A program made the translations under genes and the position numbers. Below the pieces are notes generated by a model, which saw nothing but the letters and a program-made list of their open reading frames with translations, was not told the origin of the DNA and did no database searches. From Fibrobacter sp. (GTDB taxonomy: Bacteria > Fibrobacterota > Fibrobacteria > Fibrobacterales > Fibrobacteraceae), in assembly GCA_024398835.1 (NCBI GenBank), contig JAKSIK010000009.1, positions 1 to 64,000 on the forward strand: a stretch of DNA of 64,000 nucleotides, written 5' to 3'. How positions within the stretch are numbered: the first letter of the stretch is position 1; every line of letters starts with the position of its first letter. Below are positions 41,397 through 50,030 of this stretch, piece by piece.

Positions 41397-43247
41397 ATGA
41401 TGGAATGGAAAATAGAAGATGATGTGTTGATTTCCTTTAAGGATGGAAATAAATTTTATCCATCCGCTCAGGAAATTTTTTCGCATGTGAAAGAAGGTAA
41501 TCCACCGCTTTCTCAAATTAGATTTTCCTCTTTGGGATGCAATTTGGTCGCATCTTTGCAATCAAGTGAAAATGGCCTCGTTCTTTCTATTGATGCAGAA
41601 AAAAGAGGCATAAAGAAACCCTTGCCGATTGTAAATGGTAAGCTTGTTGATCATGTTATTCTTTGTAATACATGGTATCATGTCAACAAGAATCTTGACG
41701 ATTTGGAGGGTTGTTTAGCAGAAGCTGCTGTTTATGAACAAGGGATAATATCAAGGTCCCAATATGTCAAAATAAAGCAATATGAGTTTACTCATCAAGT
41801 AAAACTTTTTGATGATTCTGTTAAGTTTGACTCGAATAGTCAAAAGAATGGTTTGGATATTAATCCAAGTGAAATTTCTTTGCGAGCAACATTGTTTGAA
41901 TACCAGCATGTAGGATTTAATTGGATTTGCAATACGCTTGAAGGCCTTTCTGGTTGTGTCCTTGGCGATGAAATGGGCCTTGGCAAAACGATGCAGATAA
42001 TTGCGACAATGTTGTTTTTTCAACAAAAAAATAAGGGGCCTTTTTTGATTGTAGCCCCAATTTCACTACTCGCGAATTGGAAGCGTGAATGTAATAAATT
42101 TGCCCCTACTCTAAATGTTTATGTTCATCATGGTTCAAATAGAATAAGCAACTACAAATGTTTGGAACCTTATGATGTCGTTGTGACATCGTATTCCACG
42201 GTAATCAATGACTTGCCAATGTTGAATATGGTAAGATGGTATTTGGCCGTTTTGGACGAGGCTCAAAACATAAAGAATCCTGATAGTATTCGTAAAAAAA
42301 CTTGTTGCAGAATAAACTCAGAAAAATGTATTGCAGTGACAGGAACCCCGTTTGAAAATCATATAACGGATATTTGGTCGATTCTAGATTTTGTCTATCC
42401 AGGGTTGCTTGGGAATGTTGAGTCTTTTAGGAAATGTATTTCTGATGATGTTGAAGGTGGTAAAAAACTAGAACCGATTTTATCCGCGATGATGGTCAGA
42501 AGACGTGTGAAAGAAGTTGCTGACGAACTACCTCCGCGAATAGATATTGAACAACCTCTCCAGATGTCTGAAAAAGAAGGAAAAACTTATTCAACGCTTT
42601 TGTCAGAGGCAAGGGGCGAAGCTGAATCGGGAAATCCTGGATTTGGGGTTCTCCAGAAATTAAGGATGTTTTGTACGCATCCACATCTAATTGATGATGA
42701 ATGTGGAAATCCATTTGACGATTCGGTAAAATTTCAACGTTTCTGCGAACTCGTTGAGGAAATTATTGAAAAAAGGGAAAAAGTCATTGTTTTCACCTCC
42801 TATAAAAAAATGTTCGATGTTTTTACAAGTTATTTGAACAAAAATATAGGAGTAAAAAATTGGTCAATTAATGGCGAAACTGAAATTTCGTTAAGACAGA
42901 AAATTGTGGATGATTTCAACCAATATGATGGCAGCGCTGTATTATTCCTAAATCCTAGAGCAGCAGGGACTGGGTTGAACATAACAGGCGCAAACCATGT
43001 AATTCACTACAATCTTGAATGGAACCCATCTTTGGAAGATCAGGCTTCAGCACGTGCTTACAGAAGAGGGCAAGAAAAAACAGTATTTGTTTATCGCCTC
43101 TATTACCAAAATACCGTTGAGCAAATTATTCAGGAACGTATTAACCGAAAAAGACAGATTGCAGAAAATGCCGTTATTGGCACGGAAGGCTTTGATAATG
43201 ATTATCAGGATGTAATTGACGCATTGAACTTAGTCCCAAATTTTTAA
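41397..43247 (+). CDS. SNF2-family ATPase / helicase
   Basis: A 616-residue SWI2/SNF2 (superfamily 2) ATP-dependent DNA translocase. An N-terminal ~165-residue part of unknown fold precedes two RecA-like domains. Visible motifs: Walker A in DEMGLGKTMQ (about 191-200), motif II DEAQ (about 288), motif III region TGTPFENH, and in the second lobe VFTSYKKMFDVF, LNPRAAGTGLNITGANHVIHYNLEWNP and the motif VI segment QASARAYRRGQ. DEAQ and the SNF2-type C-lobe separate it from type I/III restriction helicases. Starts at 41394 (GTG), 41397 and 41400 (ATG) are all possible. It presumably moves along DNA for the restriction complex. Confidence 0.93.
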   Translation: MMEWKIEDDVLISFKDGNKFYPSAQEIFSHVKEGNPPLSQIRFSSLGCNLVASLQSSENGLVLSIDAEKRGIKKPLPIVNGKLVDHVILCNTWYHVNKNLDDLEGCLAEAAVYEQGIISRSQYVKIKQYEFTHQVKLFDDSVKFDSNSQKNGLDINPSEISLRATLFEYQHVGFNWICNTLEGLSGCVLGDEMGLGKTMQIIATMLFFQQKNKGPFLIVAPISLLANWKRECNKFAPTLNVYVHHGSNRISNYKCLEPYDVVVTSYSTVINDLPMLNMVRWYLAVLDEAQNIKNPDSIRKKTCCRINSEKCIAVTGTPFENHITDIWSILDFVYPGLLGNVESFRKCISDDVEGGKKLEPILSAMMVRRRVKEVADELPPRIDIEQPLQMSEKEGKTYSTLLSEARGEAESGNPGFGVLQKLRMFCTHPHLIDDECGNPFDDSVKFQRFCELVEEIIEKREKVIVFTSYKKMFDVFTSYLNKNIGVKNWSINGETEISLRQKIVDDFNQYDGSAVLFLNPRAAGTGLNITGANHVIHYNLEWNPSLEDQASARAYRRGQEKTVFVYRLYYQNTVEQIIQERINRKRQIAENAVIGTEGFDNDYQDVIDALNLVPNF

Positions 43248-43262
43248 GAAGGAGCATGAGGA

Positions 43263-44864
43263 ATGAACAACAATCAAGTACAGGAAATTGAATTACAACC
43301 AGATCCAGCGCGTATTGTAAACGGTTTAAGAGATACCGGTTATAATTTCAACACCGCAATTGCGGATATTGTTGATAATTCAATTGCGGCTAAGGCGACG
43401 CGTGTTGATATCAATATTGTAATGAATCCGAAGTTAGAGGTTGCTGTATATATTGCAGATAATGGCATTGGCATGGATTATAATGGCCTGCAAAATGCAA
43501 TGAAATATGGCTCTAAGGAACGGTCGGAAAAGAAGAGTCTTGGAAAATTCGGTCTGGGTTTAAAAACGGCATCCACAGCATTTTGCAAGCAGTTGTCCGT
43601 ATTGTCTAGAAATGCTGCTGATTCAGAGATAATCAAGGTTCAGTGGGATTTGGATTATATTAGCCGCGTTGGATTATGGAAACTTCGGATTGTTGAAGCA
43701 TCTGCAGATGAATTAGATTTGTTTGATGAAACTGCGAATAATTGCAGTGGTACTTTGGTTGTATGGGATAAAATCGACAGATTGTTGAAGGATTACAAAA
43801 GTAATTCCGCAGCAAAAAAAGCTCTTGATAAAAAAATCGATGAGTTAAAATTCCATATAGCGATGGTGTTTCAACGTTTTCTTGATGAAAATGATAATCG
43901 TGCAGAAAATGTAGAAATAAGAGTGAATGGCGAAAAAATTGAAGCATGGGATCCGTTCTGTGTTAAGGAACAAAAAACTTCCTTACTACAGCGAGAAACT
44001 GTTCCTGTTGAGATTGGTGATGAGGGAAATTTCTCCTTTGATGTCGCGGCGTATGTAATTCCTAGAAAATCGGAATTTAGTTCCAAGGAAGTTGCTGATA
44101 AAGCTAGAGGAAATAATGATTTCCAGGGATTCTATGTTTATCGTGAAAATAGACTTATTCATTTTGGTGATTGGCTGGGATTCTTTACGAAAGAACCGCA
44201 TTATTCTCTATTGCGTGTGGAATTTTCCTTTGGGCAGGAATTAGATGAACTTCTAAATGTTGATATAAAAAAATCAAGAATCCTGTTGATATCAGAATTG
44301 TCTGATTATCTAATTAGATTCCTGAATGCTCCCCGTCGTGAAGCACAAAGAAGGTATAGAGAAGGACAGACGAGTGATATTCACAAACCGGGTAAAAGCG
44401 TTCATGAATCCTCAAATTCGACTATCGAGGCAAAAGGAGCTGAAGTTCAAGAATCGAGATTGACGCCGACCGGAAAACCGAATGAGGCTTTGGTTGAAAA
44501 TTCCAATGGTTCTTTTACTAAAAAAATTACCATCGGAAATGCAGAATCTCCGAAGCAGTGTCGTGTGGTTCCTGTAGAAACCATTGACGGAAACGCGCTG
44601 TGGGAGCCGGCTTTGATTGATGGAAAAAATGCTGTAAGAATTAACGAAGGTCATGATTTCTATAAAAAGGTATACGGCCCTATTCTTTCTAAGGGTGTCG
44701 TTGTAGAAGGCTTGGATGATTTGCTTTGGGCGCTTGCAGAAGCAGAAAATTCGACCTGTAATCAAGCGACAATTGAAAATTACGAGGAAATGCGTTATAT
44801 GGTTTCGCGCATTCTTCGCAAACTTGTCGCTGATTTGCCAGATCCTGCATTGGATGAAAATTAA
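43263..44864 (+). CDS. GHKL (MORC/MutL-like) ATPase
   Basis: A 533-residue protein with an N-terminal GHKL ATP-binding domain: motif I AIADIVDNSIAAKA (Asp35 in the place of the usual Glu, Asn39), motif II IADNGIGMD (about 65-72), motif III LGKFGLGLKTAS (about 93-104). An S5-like transducer region follows (to about 360), then a Ser/Thr-rich linker and a C-terminal domain with KVYGPILSKGVVVEGLDDLLWALAEAE. Bacterial MORC/MutL-like ATPases of this kind occur in restriction-modification operons and may clamp DNA in an ATP-dependent way. SD elements GGAG and GAGG precede the start. It lies 15 bp after the SNF2 gene. Confidence 0.88.
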   Translation: MNNNQVQEIELQPDPARIVNGLRDTGYNFNTAIADIVDNSIAAKATRVDINIVMNPKLEVAVYIADNGIGMDYNGLQNAMKYGSKERSEKKSLGKFGLGLKTASTAFCKQLSVLSRNAADSEIIKVQWDLDYISRVGLWKLRIVEASADELDLFDETANNCSGTLVVWDKIDRLLKDYKSNSAAKKALDKKIDELKFHIAMVFQRFLDENDNRAENVEIRVNGEKIEAWDPFCVKEQKTSLLQRETVPVEIGDEGNFSFDVAAYVIPRKSEFSSKEVADKARGNNDFQGFYVYRENRLIHFGDWLGFFTKEPHYSLLRVEFSFGQELDELLNVDIKKSRILLISELSDYLIRFLNAPRREAQRRYREGQTSDIHKPGKSVHESSNSTIEAKGAEVQESRLTPTGKPNEALVENSNGSFTKKITIGNAESPKQCRVVPVETIDGNALWEPALIDGKNAVRINEGHDFYKKVYGPILSKGVVVEGLDDLLWALAEAENSTCNQATIENYEEMRYMVSRILRKLVADLPDPALDEN

Positions 44865-44866
44865 TT

Positions 44867-45700
44867 ATGCTGTGCAAAGATCTTCAGAAATATTTGGAAG
44901 ATGTTTTTTCAATGCCCTTCTGCGTTTCAGTTGAAACGCAGGATGGGGATGATGTGTATTTGTCTTACCCTAAAAATGAAGATCAGGCTTTTTTTGAAGT
45001 TCATACTAGAATAAAGAATAATATTCGAGTGGTTGTTGAAATTGAACCGCAGAAATACGCCGCACAATTACTTCGTGAAATGTCATACGCACCTAATGAT
45101 AAGAAAAAAATATTTCTTTCCTATTATGAGGCTCTTAGGTGTAAGCGAGTTAAATTTGAACTCAAGATAAACGGTACTTTATGCGACCAGATTGACGATT
45201 CCCTTTGGAAAGATTCTTGGAAGCAGTTGTATTGTAGGTTTACCCGAGTTCCCGTAATAGATTTAAATGACGAATACGACGAATCTTTTGTTGTATGTGA
45301 ATGGACAAAGCAGGCGTATACTTTGTTTTTTGCACTTTTAAATATTGTGGATGCCGAATTTGAATATGGCGGGAAAGAGGAAGGTAATTGTTTCCAAGTT
45401 GTCGCGAATAGGTACGAACGTAATCCTATAAACCGTGAGTTATGTCTTGCAAAAAAAGGTTATGCTTGCGGTATATGTGGTTTTGATTTCAAAACCGTTT
45501 ATGGAATTATTGGACAAAAATTCATTCATGTTCATCACCTAATTCCTGTATCAAAAATGGGACCAAATTATGTTGTGAATCCAGTGAAGGATTTGATTCC
45601 GATATGTCCCAATTGTCACGCAATGTTGCATAGGAAAGATCCGCCTTATACCCCAGAGGAAATGCGAGACATTCTTGCCATAAATCAGATAGACTCTTGA
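44867..45700 (+). CDS. HNH endonuclease of the restriction operon
   Basis: A 277-residue protein. The C-terminal ~85 residues form an HNH nuclease with structural zinc ligands: CGIC (201-204), FIHVHHLIP (catalytic His about 223/224), and CPNCHAMLHRK (247-257) with final Asn/His positions. The N-terminal ~185 residues are not recognised; they look alpha/beta and may bind DNA or sense the GHKL/SNF2 partners. The start lies 2 bp after the GHKL stop, so translation is probably coupled. It is the likely DNA-cutting subunit of the five-gene system. No terminator hairpin is obvious after it. Confidence 0.88.
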   Translation: MLCKDLQKYLEDVFSMPFCVSVETQDGDDVYLSYPKNEDQAFFEVHTRIKNNIRVVVEIEPQKYAAQLLREMSYAPNDKKKIFLSYYEALRCKRVKFELKINGTLCDQIDDSLWKDSWKQLYCRFTRVPVIDLNDEYDESFVVCEWTKQAYTLFFALLNIVDAEFEYGGKEEGNCFQVVANRYERNPINRELCLAKKGYACGICGFDFKTVYGIIGQKFIHVHHLIPVSKMGPNYVVNPVKDLIPICPNCHAMLHRKDPPYTPEEMRDILAINQIDS

Positions 45701-45752
45701 TTTGTATGTTTTTGTAAGTTGTGCAGTCGTACAATGATTTTTGATATGGTAA

Positions 45753-45941
45753 GCGACTGGAAATGTCAACGAAAATCACCCTTACCACAAAATCGTTGGC
45801 ATCCAACTTGATGTCAAATCCGTCATGCGCAATTATCGTCGAAACGAAATCGCGCAATACGCCCTGGCGAATGTTGTAAAACAAATAGCCGTCAACCCAT
45901 CAACCAAAATCCAGGCAAAAAAAATATTTGCCCTGAAATGA
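45753..45941 (+). pseudogene. Possible gene remnant after the HNH gene
   Basis: A 62-codon open stretch directly after a TAA, with no start near its beginning. It encodes a natural-looking sequence (HPYHKIVGIQLDVKSVM... IAQYALANVV... ending KKIFALK) using the codons preferred by the housekeeping genes. The opposite strand is also open, so the assignment is weak. It may be the tail of a gene cut off when the island inserted. Confidence 0.25.
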
Positions 45942-45965
45942 CGAAAATAGCCGATTCTAACTAGC

Positions 45966-46967
45966 TTATTTAATCTTCCATTCCAGAGTCTTGCCGGCGG
46001 CGAGGGGAACGACACCGTTCACGATTTCTGGAACAGTCCATTTTTCCTGCACGACTTCAATCTTTTTCGTGGTGCGCGGGAGGCCGTAGAAGTCGGCGCC
46101 GAATCCTGCGATGAAGTCCGGGAGTTTGTCCAAGTGGCCAGCCTTCTCGAACTCCTGAACCAGAAGCGGAATGGCCACGGGAGCGCTGTAGACGCCGGCG
46201 GCACCGCAGGGGCATTCTTTTTTGCCCTGCTGATGAGGCGCCGAGTCTGTCCCGAGGAAGAACTTGGGAGATCCACTGAAAGCTGCCTCACGAATAGCCG
46301 CCCGATCTTCGGGACGCTTGGGCAGAGGCTTGCAGAAGTGATGAGGCCGGAGGGCATCACCCACCACATCATCCAGCGTCATCATCAAATGATGCACCGT
46401 GAAGGTAGCCGCCACATTGGCAGGGAGACGCTTCACCGCTTCCACAGATTTTGCGCTGGAAAGATGTTCAAACACGATGCGGAGTTTCGGGAACTTTTCC
46501 GCGAGAGTTTCTACACGCTTGATGAAGGCGGGTTCACGGTCCAGACAAAATTCGCCGGGTTCCTCACCATGAACGCAAAGCACCAGGCCAAGCTTTTCCA
46601 TCATGGCAACCACAGGGAAGATTCCCTCAAAATCGCTGATGCCATCCTGACTGTTGGTGGTAACGCCTGCAGGGTAATACTTGCCAGCCACAACGCCCAC
46701 CGCCATCATGTCCTTCAAATCCTGTTCCGTATAATTTGGATTCAGCTTGAAAGTCATGAGGGGTTCAAAATCCGGGCGCACATCGGCAGCGGCAGCGAGA
46801 ATCTCTTTCTTGTACTGCGCAATGGCTGCGGCACTGGTCATGGCAGGCACGGTGTTCGGCATAATGATGGCACGACCAAACTGGGAAACCAAATCCCGGA
46901 CATAGCCCGGCATCAAATCGCCCTGGCGAAGGTGTGCATGAAAATCATCTGGAAGAGGAAGAAACAT
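45966..46967 (-). CDS. pyrC: Dihydroorotase
   Basis: Third step of pyrimidine synthesis: cyclises carbamoyl-aspartate to dihydroorotate in the cytoplasm. The 333-residue protein is of the short E. coli PyrC type: metal site DFHAHLR, carbamylated Lys in GKYYPAG, metal His in VCVHGE-type LCVHGEE and VFEHLSS, and catalytic Asp in LGTDSAPH. No SD is visible: the start codon is preceded by a run of ATTATGAATT-type repeats, so translation may be leaderless, rely on AT-rich leader, or be weak. It marks the right edge of the accessory island. Confidence 0.95.
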   Translation of the reverse strand: MFLPLPDDFHAHLRQGDLMPGYVRDLVSQFGRAIIMPNTVPAMTSAAAIAQYKKEILAAAADVRPDFEPLMTFKLNPNYTEQDLKDMMAVGVVAGKYYPAGVTTNSQDGISDFEGIFPVVAMMEKLGLVLCVHGEEPGEFCLDREPAFIKRVETLAEKFPKLRIVFEHLSSAKSVEAVKRLPANVAATFTVHHLMMTLDDVVGDALRPHHFCKPLPKRPEDRAAIREAAFSGSPKFFLGTDSAPHQQGKKECPCGAAGVYSAPVAIPLLVQEFEKAGHLDKLPDFIAGFGADFYGLPRTTKKIEVVQEKWTVPEIVNGVVPLAAGKTLEWKIK

Positions 46968-46970
46968 GAC

Positions 46971-47093
46971 TAATTATGAGTTATGAATTATGAATTATGA
47001 ATTATTTCATAAGATAATATAGATAAACAAATTTCTGTACTGGTCGAACCACATCTAAAATTCATAATTCTGCATTCTTAATTCTGCATTAAT
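46971..47093. repeat. AT-rich repeat block between pyrC and mlaF
   Basis: Left part: tandem copies of a 10-bp unit close to TTATGAATTA (46975-47000). Right part (47058-47093): AATTCATAATT and two copies of ATTCTGCATT or ATTCTTAATT-like units, the same decamer as at 29718-29796. The two parts are partly inverted relative to each other. The block replaces the usual pyrC leader. Confidence 0.7.
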
Positions 47094-47912
47094 TTACCCG
47101 CTGGTGCGTACGTCGCGGAATAGTTCGCGTGAAATATCCGTATCGGAGTCCACCCAGTAATCAAAGGATTTCGGCTCTGTCAAAGTTTTCTGGTGCAAGA
47201 AACAGATGTTGCAATCCAATTCCTTCGCCATCATCAAGTCGTGAGTCACGATGACAATGGAGGTTTTGAACAAAGTACGCATGTTGTCAATCAGCGGAAG
47301 GAGATTGCGGCGGTTGTAGTTGTCAAGCCCTGCCGTAGGTTCGTCCATCAAAAGAAGCTGCGGGTCCATGGCCCAGGCGCGAGCAATGGCAACACGTTTC
47401 TGCATGCCAACGCTCAACTGGTGCGGGAACAAGTCTGCGCTGTCACGCACGCGCATCAAGTCCATAGCCATGCGGATTTTTTCTTCAATCTCTGCTGCAT
47501 TTCCTTTTTTGTGGTAGCGCAGCGGAAGTCCGATGTTATCCTTCACGCGAATGTTTGAGATAAGGGCCCCATTCTGGAACACCATTCCCACCTGGCGTTT
47601 TGCCACTTCCAAAGCCGTCAAACGTTCTGGCGGAATGTATTCCCCGAAGTAGTAGATGCGCCCTTGGTTGGGGCGAGAAAGCCCGGCAATCACTCGCAAA
47701 AAGGCACTCTTTCCCTGGCCAGAAGGGCCGCCGATGCAAAGCGTCTCACCGCGCTTCACCAAAAGATTCGCGCCAGAAATAAGTTCCTTGTCATTGGGGG
47801 CTGTCTTTCCCATTTCAAAGAAGCCTAGCGCCCGCGGCTTAGAAACCGTGGTCCCCGCCAAGTTCCCGTAAGTCAAGTGCAAATCTTCTACGCGTAAAGC
47901 TTCGTCTTGCAT
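47094..47912 (-). CDS. mlaF: ABC transporter ATPase, MlaF type
   Basis: ATP-binding subunit of the Mla-type phospholipid transporter that keeps outer-membrane lipid asymmetry. The 272-residue protein has Walker A GGPSGQGKSAFL, Q-loop VFQNGALISNIRVKDNIGLPL (typical of MlaF), signature LSVGMQKRVAIARA, Walker B LLLMDEP and the switch His in VIVTHD. The usual signature LSGGM reads LSVGM. The insertion after the first strand (about 20-45) is unusual for MlaF. It follows mlaE by 9 bp. A neighbouring mlaD (MCE) gene is absent. Confidence 0.87.
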   Translation of the reverse strand: MQDEALRVEDLHLTYGNLAGTTVSKPRALGFFEMGKTAPNDKELISGANLLVKRGETLCIGGPSGQGKSAFLRVIAGLSRPNQGRIYYFGEYIPPERLTALEVAKRQVGMVFQNGALISNIRVKDNIGLPLRYHKKGNAAEIEEKIRMAMDLMRVRDSADLFPHQLSVGMQKRVAIARAWAMDPQLLLMDEPTAGLDNYNRRNLLPLIDNMRTLFKTSIVIVTHDLMMAKELDCNICFLHQKTLTEPKSFDYWVDSDTDISRELFRDVRTSG

Positions 47913-47921
47913 TCGGTGCCT

Positions 47922-48800
47922 CTAAATAATCTTCGAAATCTCGTTAAAGTAGTCAAAGAAATAGAACAGGGAAAGGAACACGTCGGCGCAAACAATGTAG
48001 AGAAAAGATTTGATCACGGAACGGGAGGTTGCCTTTGGCACCTGGCGAATATCGCGGGGAATGTTTAGCGCCTGATAGCAAGCGTTAGTCGTAATAATGC
48101 AACCAAAAATCAGGGGCTTCACCACAATCAGCACAAAATCCATCATAGACATGGCCTTCAAAATTTCTGTGGAGAGATAATCCCATGTCAACTGCAAATT
48201 CAGCGCATTGCCGCTAATAAAAATCACAAACTTCGTCACGATAAACCCAGACACAATGGCGCTGGTGCTAAAGAAGATGGTCATGATGAAAGTGGCAATG
48301 GAGCCACCAATGAGGCCTGGCATCACGAGATAACGTATAGGGTCCACCCCCATGGAAGCAAGCGCATCCACTTCGGAACTAATCACCATGCTACCCACGT
48401 AAGTGGTAAGGGAAGAACCACTTCGACCTGCAATCAAAAACGCCGTAAGAATGGGCCCCAGTTCGCGGATAATCACCACCACCATGAGGCTCCCCACCAC
48501 GTCGGAAAAGCCCACCTTCCCCATCAAGGTCATGATTTCTACAATCACCACCGTTCCGAACAAAGTAGCCACCACAAAGAGGATGGGGAAAATTTCCACC
48601 CCCGTGAAGAAGGTCTGCATGATGATGTTCTTGGAGTCGGTCTTGAAACTGCGGCTTTTGGAAAACAGAGAACCCAGAGCACGGAAAAACAAGACCACCT
48701 GCTGGCCTGCCGTGCGATGCATGAGGAACATTCCCAACTTGTGGAAAAGCGTTCCCATCAGGGTGAATCGCGCCATTTCTCTGTTATCGTTCTGCGTCAT
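47922..48800 (-). CDS. mlaE: ABC transporter permease, MlaE type
   Basis: Inner-membrane subunit of the Mla/MCE transporter. The 292-residue protein has about five or six hydrophobic segments and MlaE features: TFFTGVEIFPILFVVATLFGTV and the long conserved REL GPILTAFLIAGRSGSS segment followed by EVDALASMGVDPIRYLVMPG. A GTG at 48818 opens the frame earlier, but GGAACC before the ATG at 48800 favours the latter; this start lies inside the 3' end of engB. Part of the hisE to mlaF gene run. Confidence 0.88.
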   Translation of the reverse strand: MTQNDNREMARFTLMGTLFHKLGMFLMHRTAGQQVVLFFRALGSLFSKSRSFKTDSKNIIMQTFFTGVEIFPILFVVATLFGTVVIVEIMTLMGKVGFSDVVGSLMVVVIIRELGPILTAFLIAGRSGSSLTTYVGSMVISSEVDALASMGVDPIRYLVMPGLIGGSIATFIMTIFFSTSAIVSGFIVTKFVIFISGNALNLQLTWDYLSTEILKAMSMMDFVLIVVKPLIFGCIITTNACYQALNIPRDIRQVPKATSRSVIKSFLYIVCADVFLSLFYFFDYFNEISKII

Positions 48801-49437
48801 TGGTTCCGTTAATCGCACCTAGAATTTCTTGCCAAAGAGCTTCCAAACCAAACTTCTTCAAAACACTCACACACAAAGGGGGCGTAGGGAGAGAAAGTCG
48901 TTCCTGAATCAGCTTCAGGTTCTTGGCCAGTTCCGTCTGGTTCACTTTGTCGCGCTTGCTCGCCACCACCAGCACGGGGCAGCCTGTTGCGCGAATGCTT
49001 TCCACCGTCTCGATGTCGATGGGAGTTCCGCCATGACGGATGTCCACCAAATAGACAAGGCCGCACAAGTCCTTACACTTCTCTACATACTCCCGAATGA
49101 ATTTCGCCATTTCGTCCCGCTTGGCGACACTGACCTGGGCGAAACCCACTCCTGGTAAATCTACAAGAAAAAAAGCGTCATTGACTTTGAAAAAATTGAG
49201 TTCCCGTGTTTTTCCCGGCGTGGAGCTGACTTTCACCAGCTTTTTCTGCCCCATGAGCGCATTCAGGAGGGAAGACTTCCCTACATTGGAACGGCCAAGG
49301 AACGCCACCTGGGGCACGCCTTCATTGGGAACACCCTTCAAAGAAATTGCGCTTTTTGCAAATGCGGAAGAGGTGACTGTAAAATCGCCAAACTTTACAG
49401 GCGCCTGACGGGATTTGTTCTGCGGGTCGAAACTCAT
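48784..49437 (-). CDS. engB: Ribosome biogenesis GTPase EngB (YsxC/YihA)
   Basis: Small GTPase needed for assembly of the large ribosomal subunit. The 217-residue protein has G1 GRSNVGKSSLLN, G2 STPGKTRELNFF, G3 DLPGVGFAQV and G4 SKRDKV (the usual TKxD variant). Length and motif spacing fit EngB. Its ATG overlaps the recR stop (ATGA), so the two are likely coupled, and its 3' end overlaps mlaE. Confidence 0.94.
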   Translation of the reverse strand: MSFDPQNKSRQAPVKFGDFTVTSSAFAKSAISLKGVPNEGVPQVAFLGRSNVGKSSLLNALMGQKKLVKVSSTPGKTRELNFFKVNDAFFLVDLPGVGFAQVSVAKRDEMAKFIREYVEKCKDLCGLVYLVDIRHGGTPIDIETVESIRATGCPVLVVASKRDKVNQTELAKNLKLIQERLSLPTPPLCVSVLKKFGLEALWQEILGAINGTNDAER

Positions 49438-50030
49438 AGCGACACTCTCCCTTCGAAAGCCCGAAGCATGGTAACTTCATCCACAAATTCGAGGTCGCTC
49501 CCCATGGGAATGCCACGGGCAAGGCGCGTACGCTTCACGTTCACGCCTGCAAGCATGCGGTCTATCATGAGGGCGGTGCTGTCGGCCTCAGGACTGCTGC
49601 CGAGCGCCAAAACCAGTTCTTCAATGCCTTCCGTCTTGATGCGTTCCACCAGTTCCGGCAAATGGAGATGTTCCGGGCCAATCCCATCCAGTGGAGAAAT
49701 CACGCCACCTAGAACAAAGTAAAGCCCTTTATAAATTCCGGAACGTTCAAAAGGAACAATATCCGAACTTTTCTCTACAACACAAATCGATTTGGCGCCC
49801 ACGCGGGAGGCGCAAATGGGGCAAACTTCCTGGTCTGTAAATCCATGACATTTGGGGCACGGATGCACCTTCTCAGCCGCGTTCAGCATGTTGTTGGAGA
49901 AGCGCTCCACATCGGCCTTACTGCGGGTAAGCATGTGATACGCCAAACGGCGGGCGGTCTTCTGCCCTATTCCAGGGAGTCCCGCAAATTCCGCAATCAG
50001 CGCTTCAAGACTTTGAGGTTCAACGTTCAT
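49434..50030 (-). CDS. recR: Recombination mediator protein RecR
   Basis: Acts with RecF/RecO to load RecA at DNA gaps. The 198-residue protein has the N-terminal helix-hairpin-helix LPGIGQKTARRLAYH, the C4 zinc finger CPKCHGFTDQEVCPIC, and a Toprim domain starting ICVVEKSSDIVPFE with LALGSSPEADSTA. An ATG 7 codons upstream (50051) exists, but the distance from the start to LPGIG fits the family best with 50030. The start region overlaps the 3' end of the EAL-HDOD gene. Confidence 0.94.
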   Translation of the reverse strand: MNVEPQSLEALIAEFAGLPGIGQKTARRLAYHMLTRSKADVERFSNNMLNAAEKVHPCPKCHGFTDQEVCPICASRVGAKSICVVEKSSDIVPFERSGIYKGLYFVLGGVISPLDGIGPEHLHLPELVERIKTEGIEELVLALGSSPEADSTALMIDRMLAGVNVKRTRLARGIPMGSDLEFVDEVTMLRAFEGRVSL

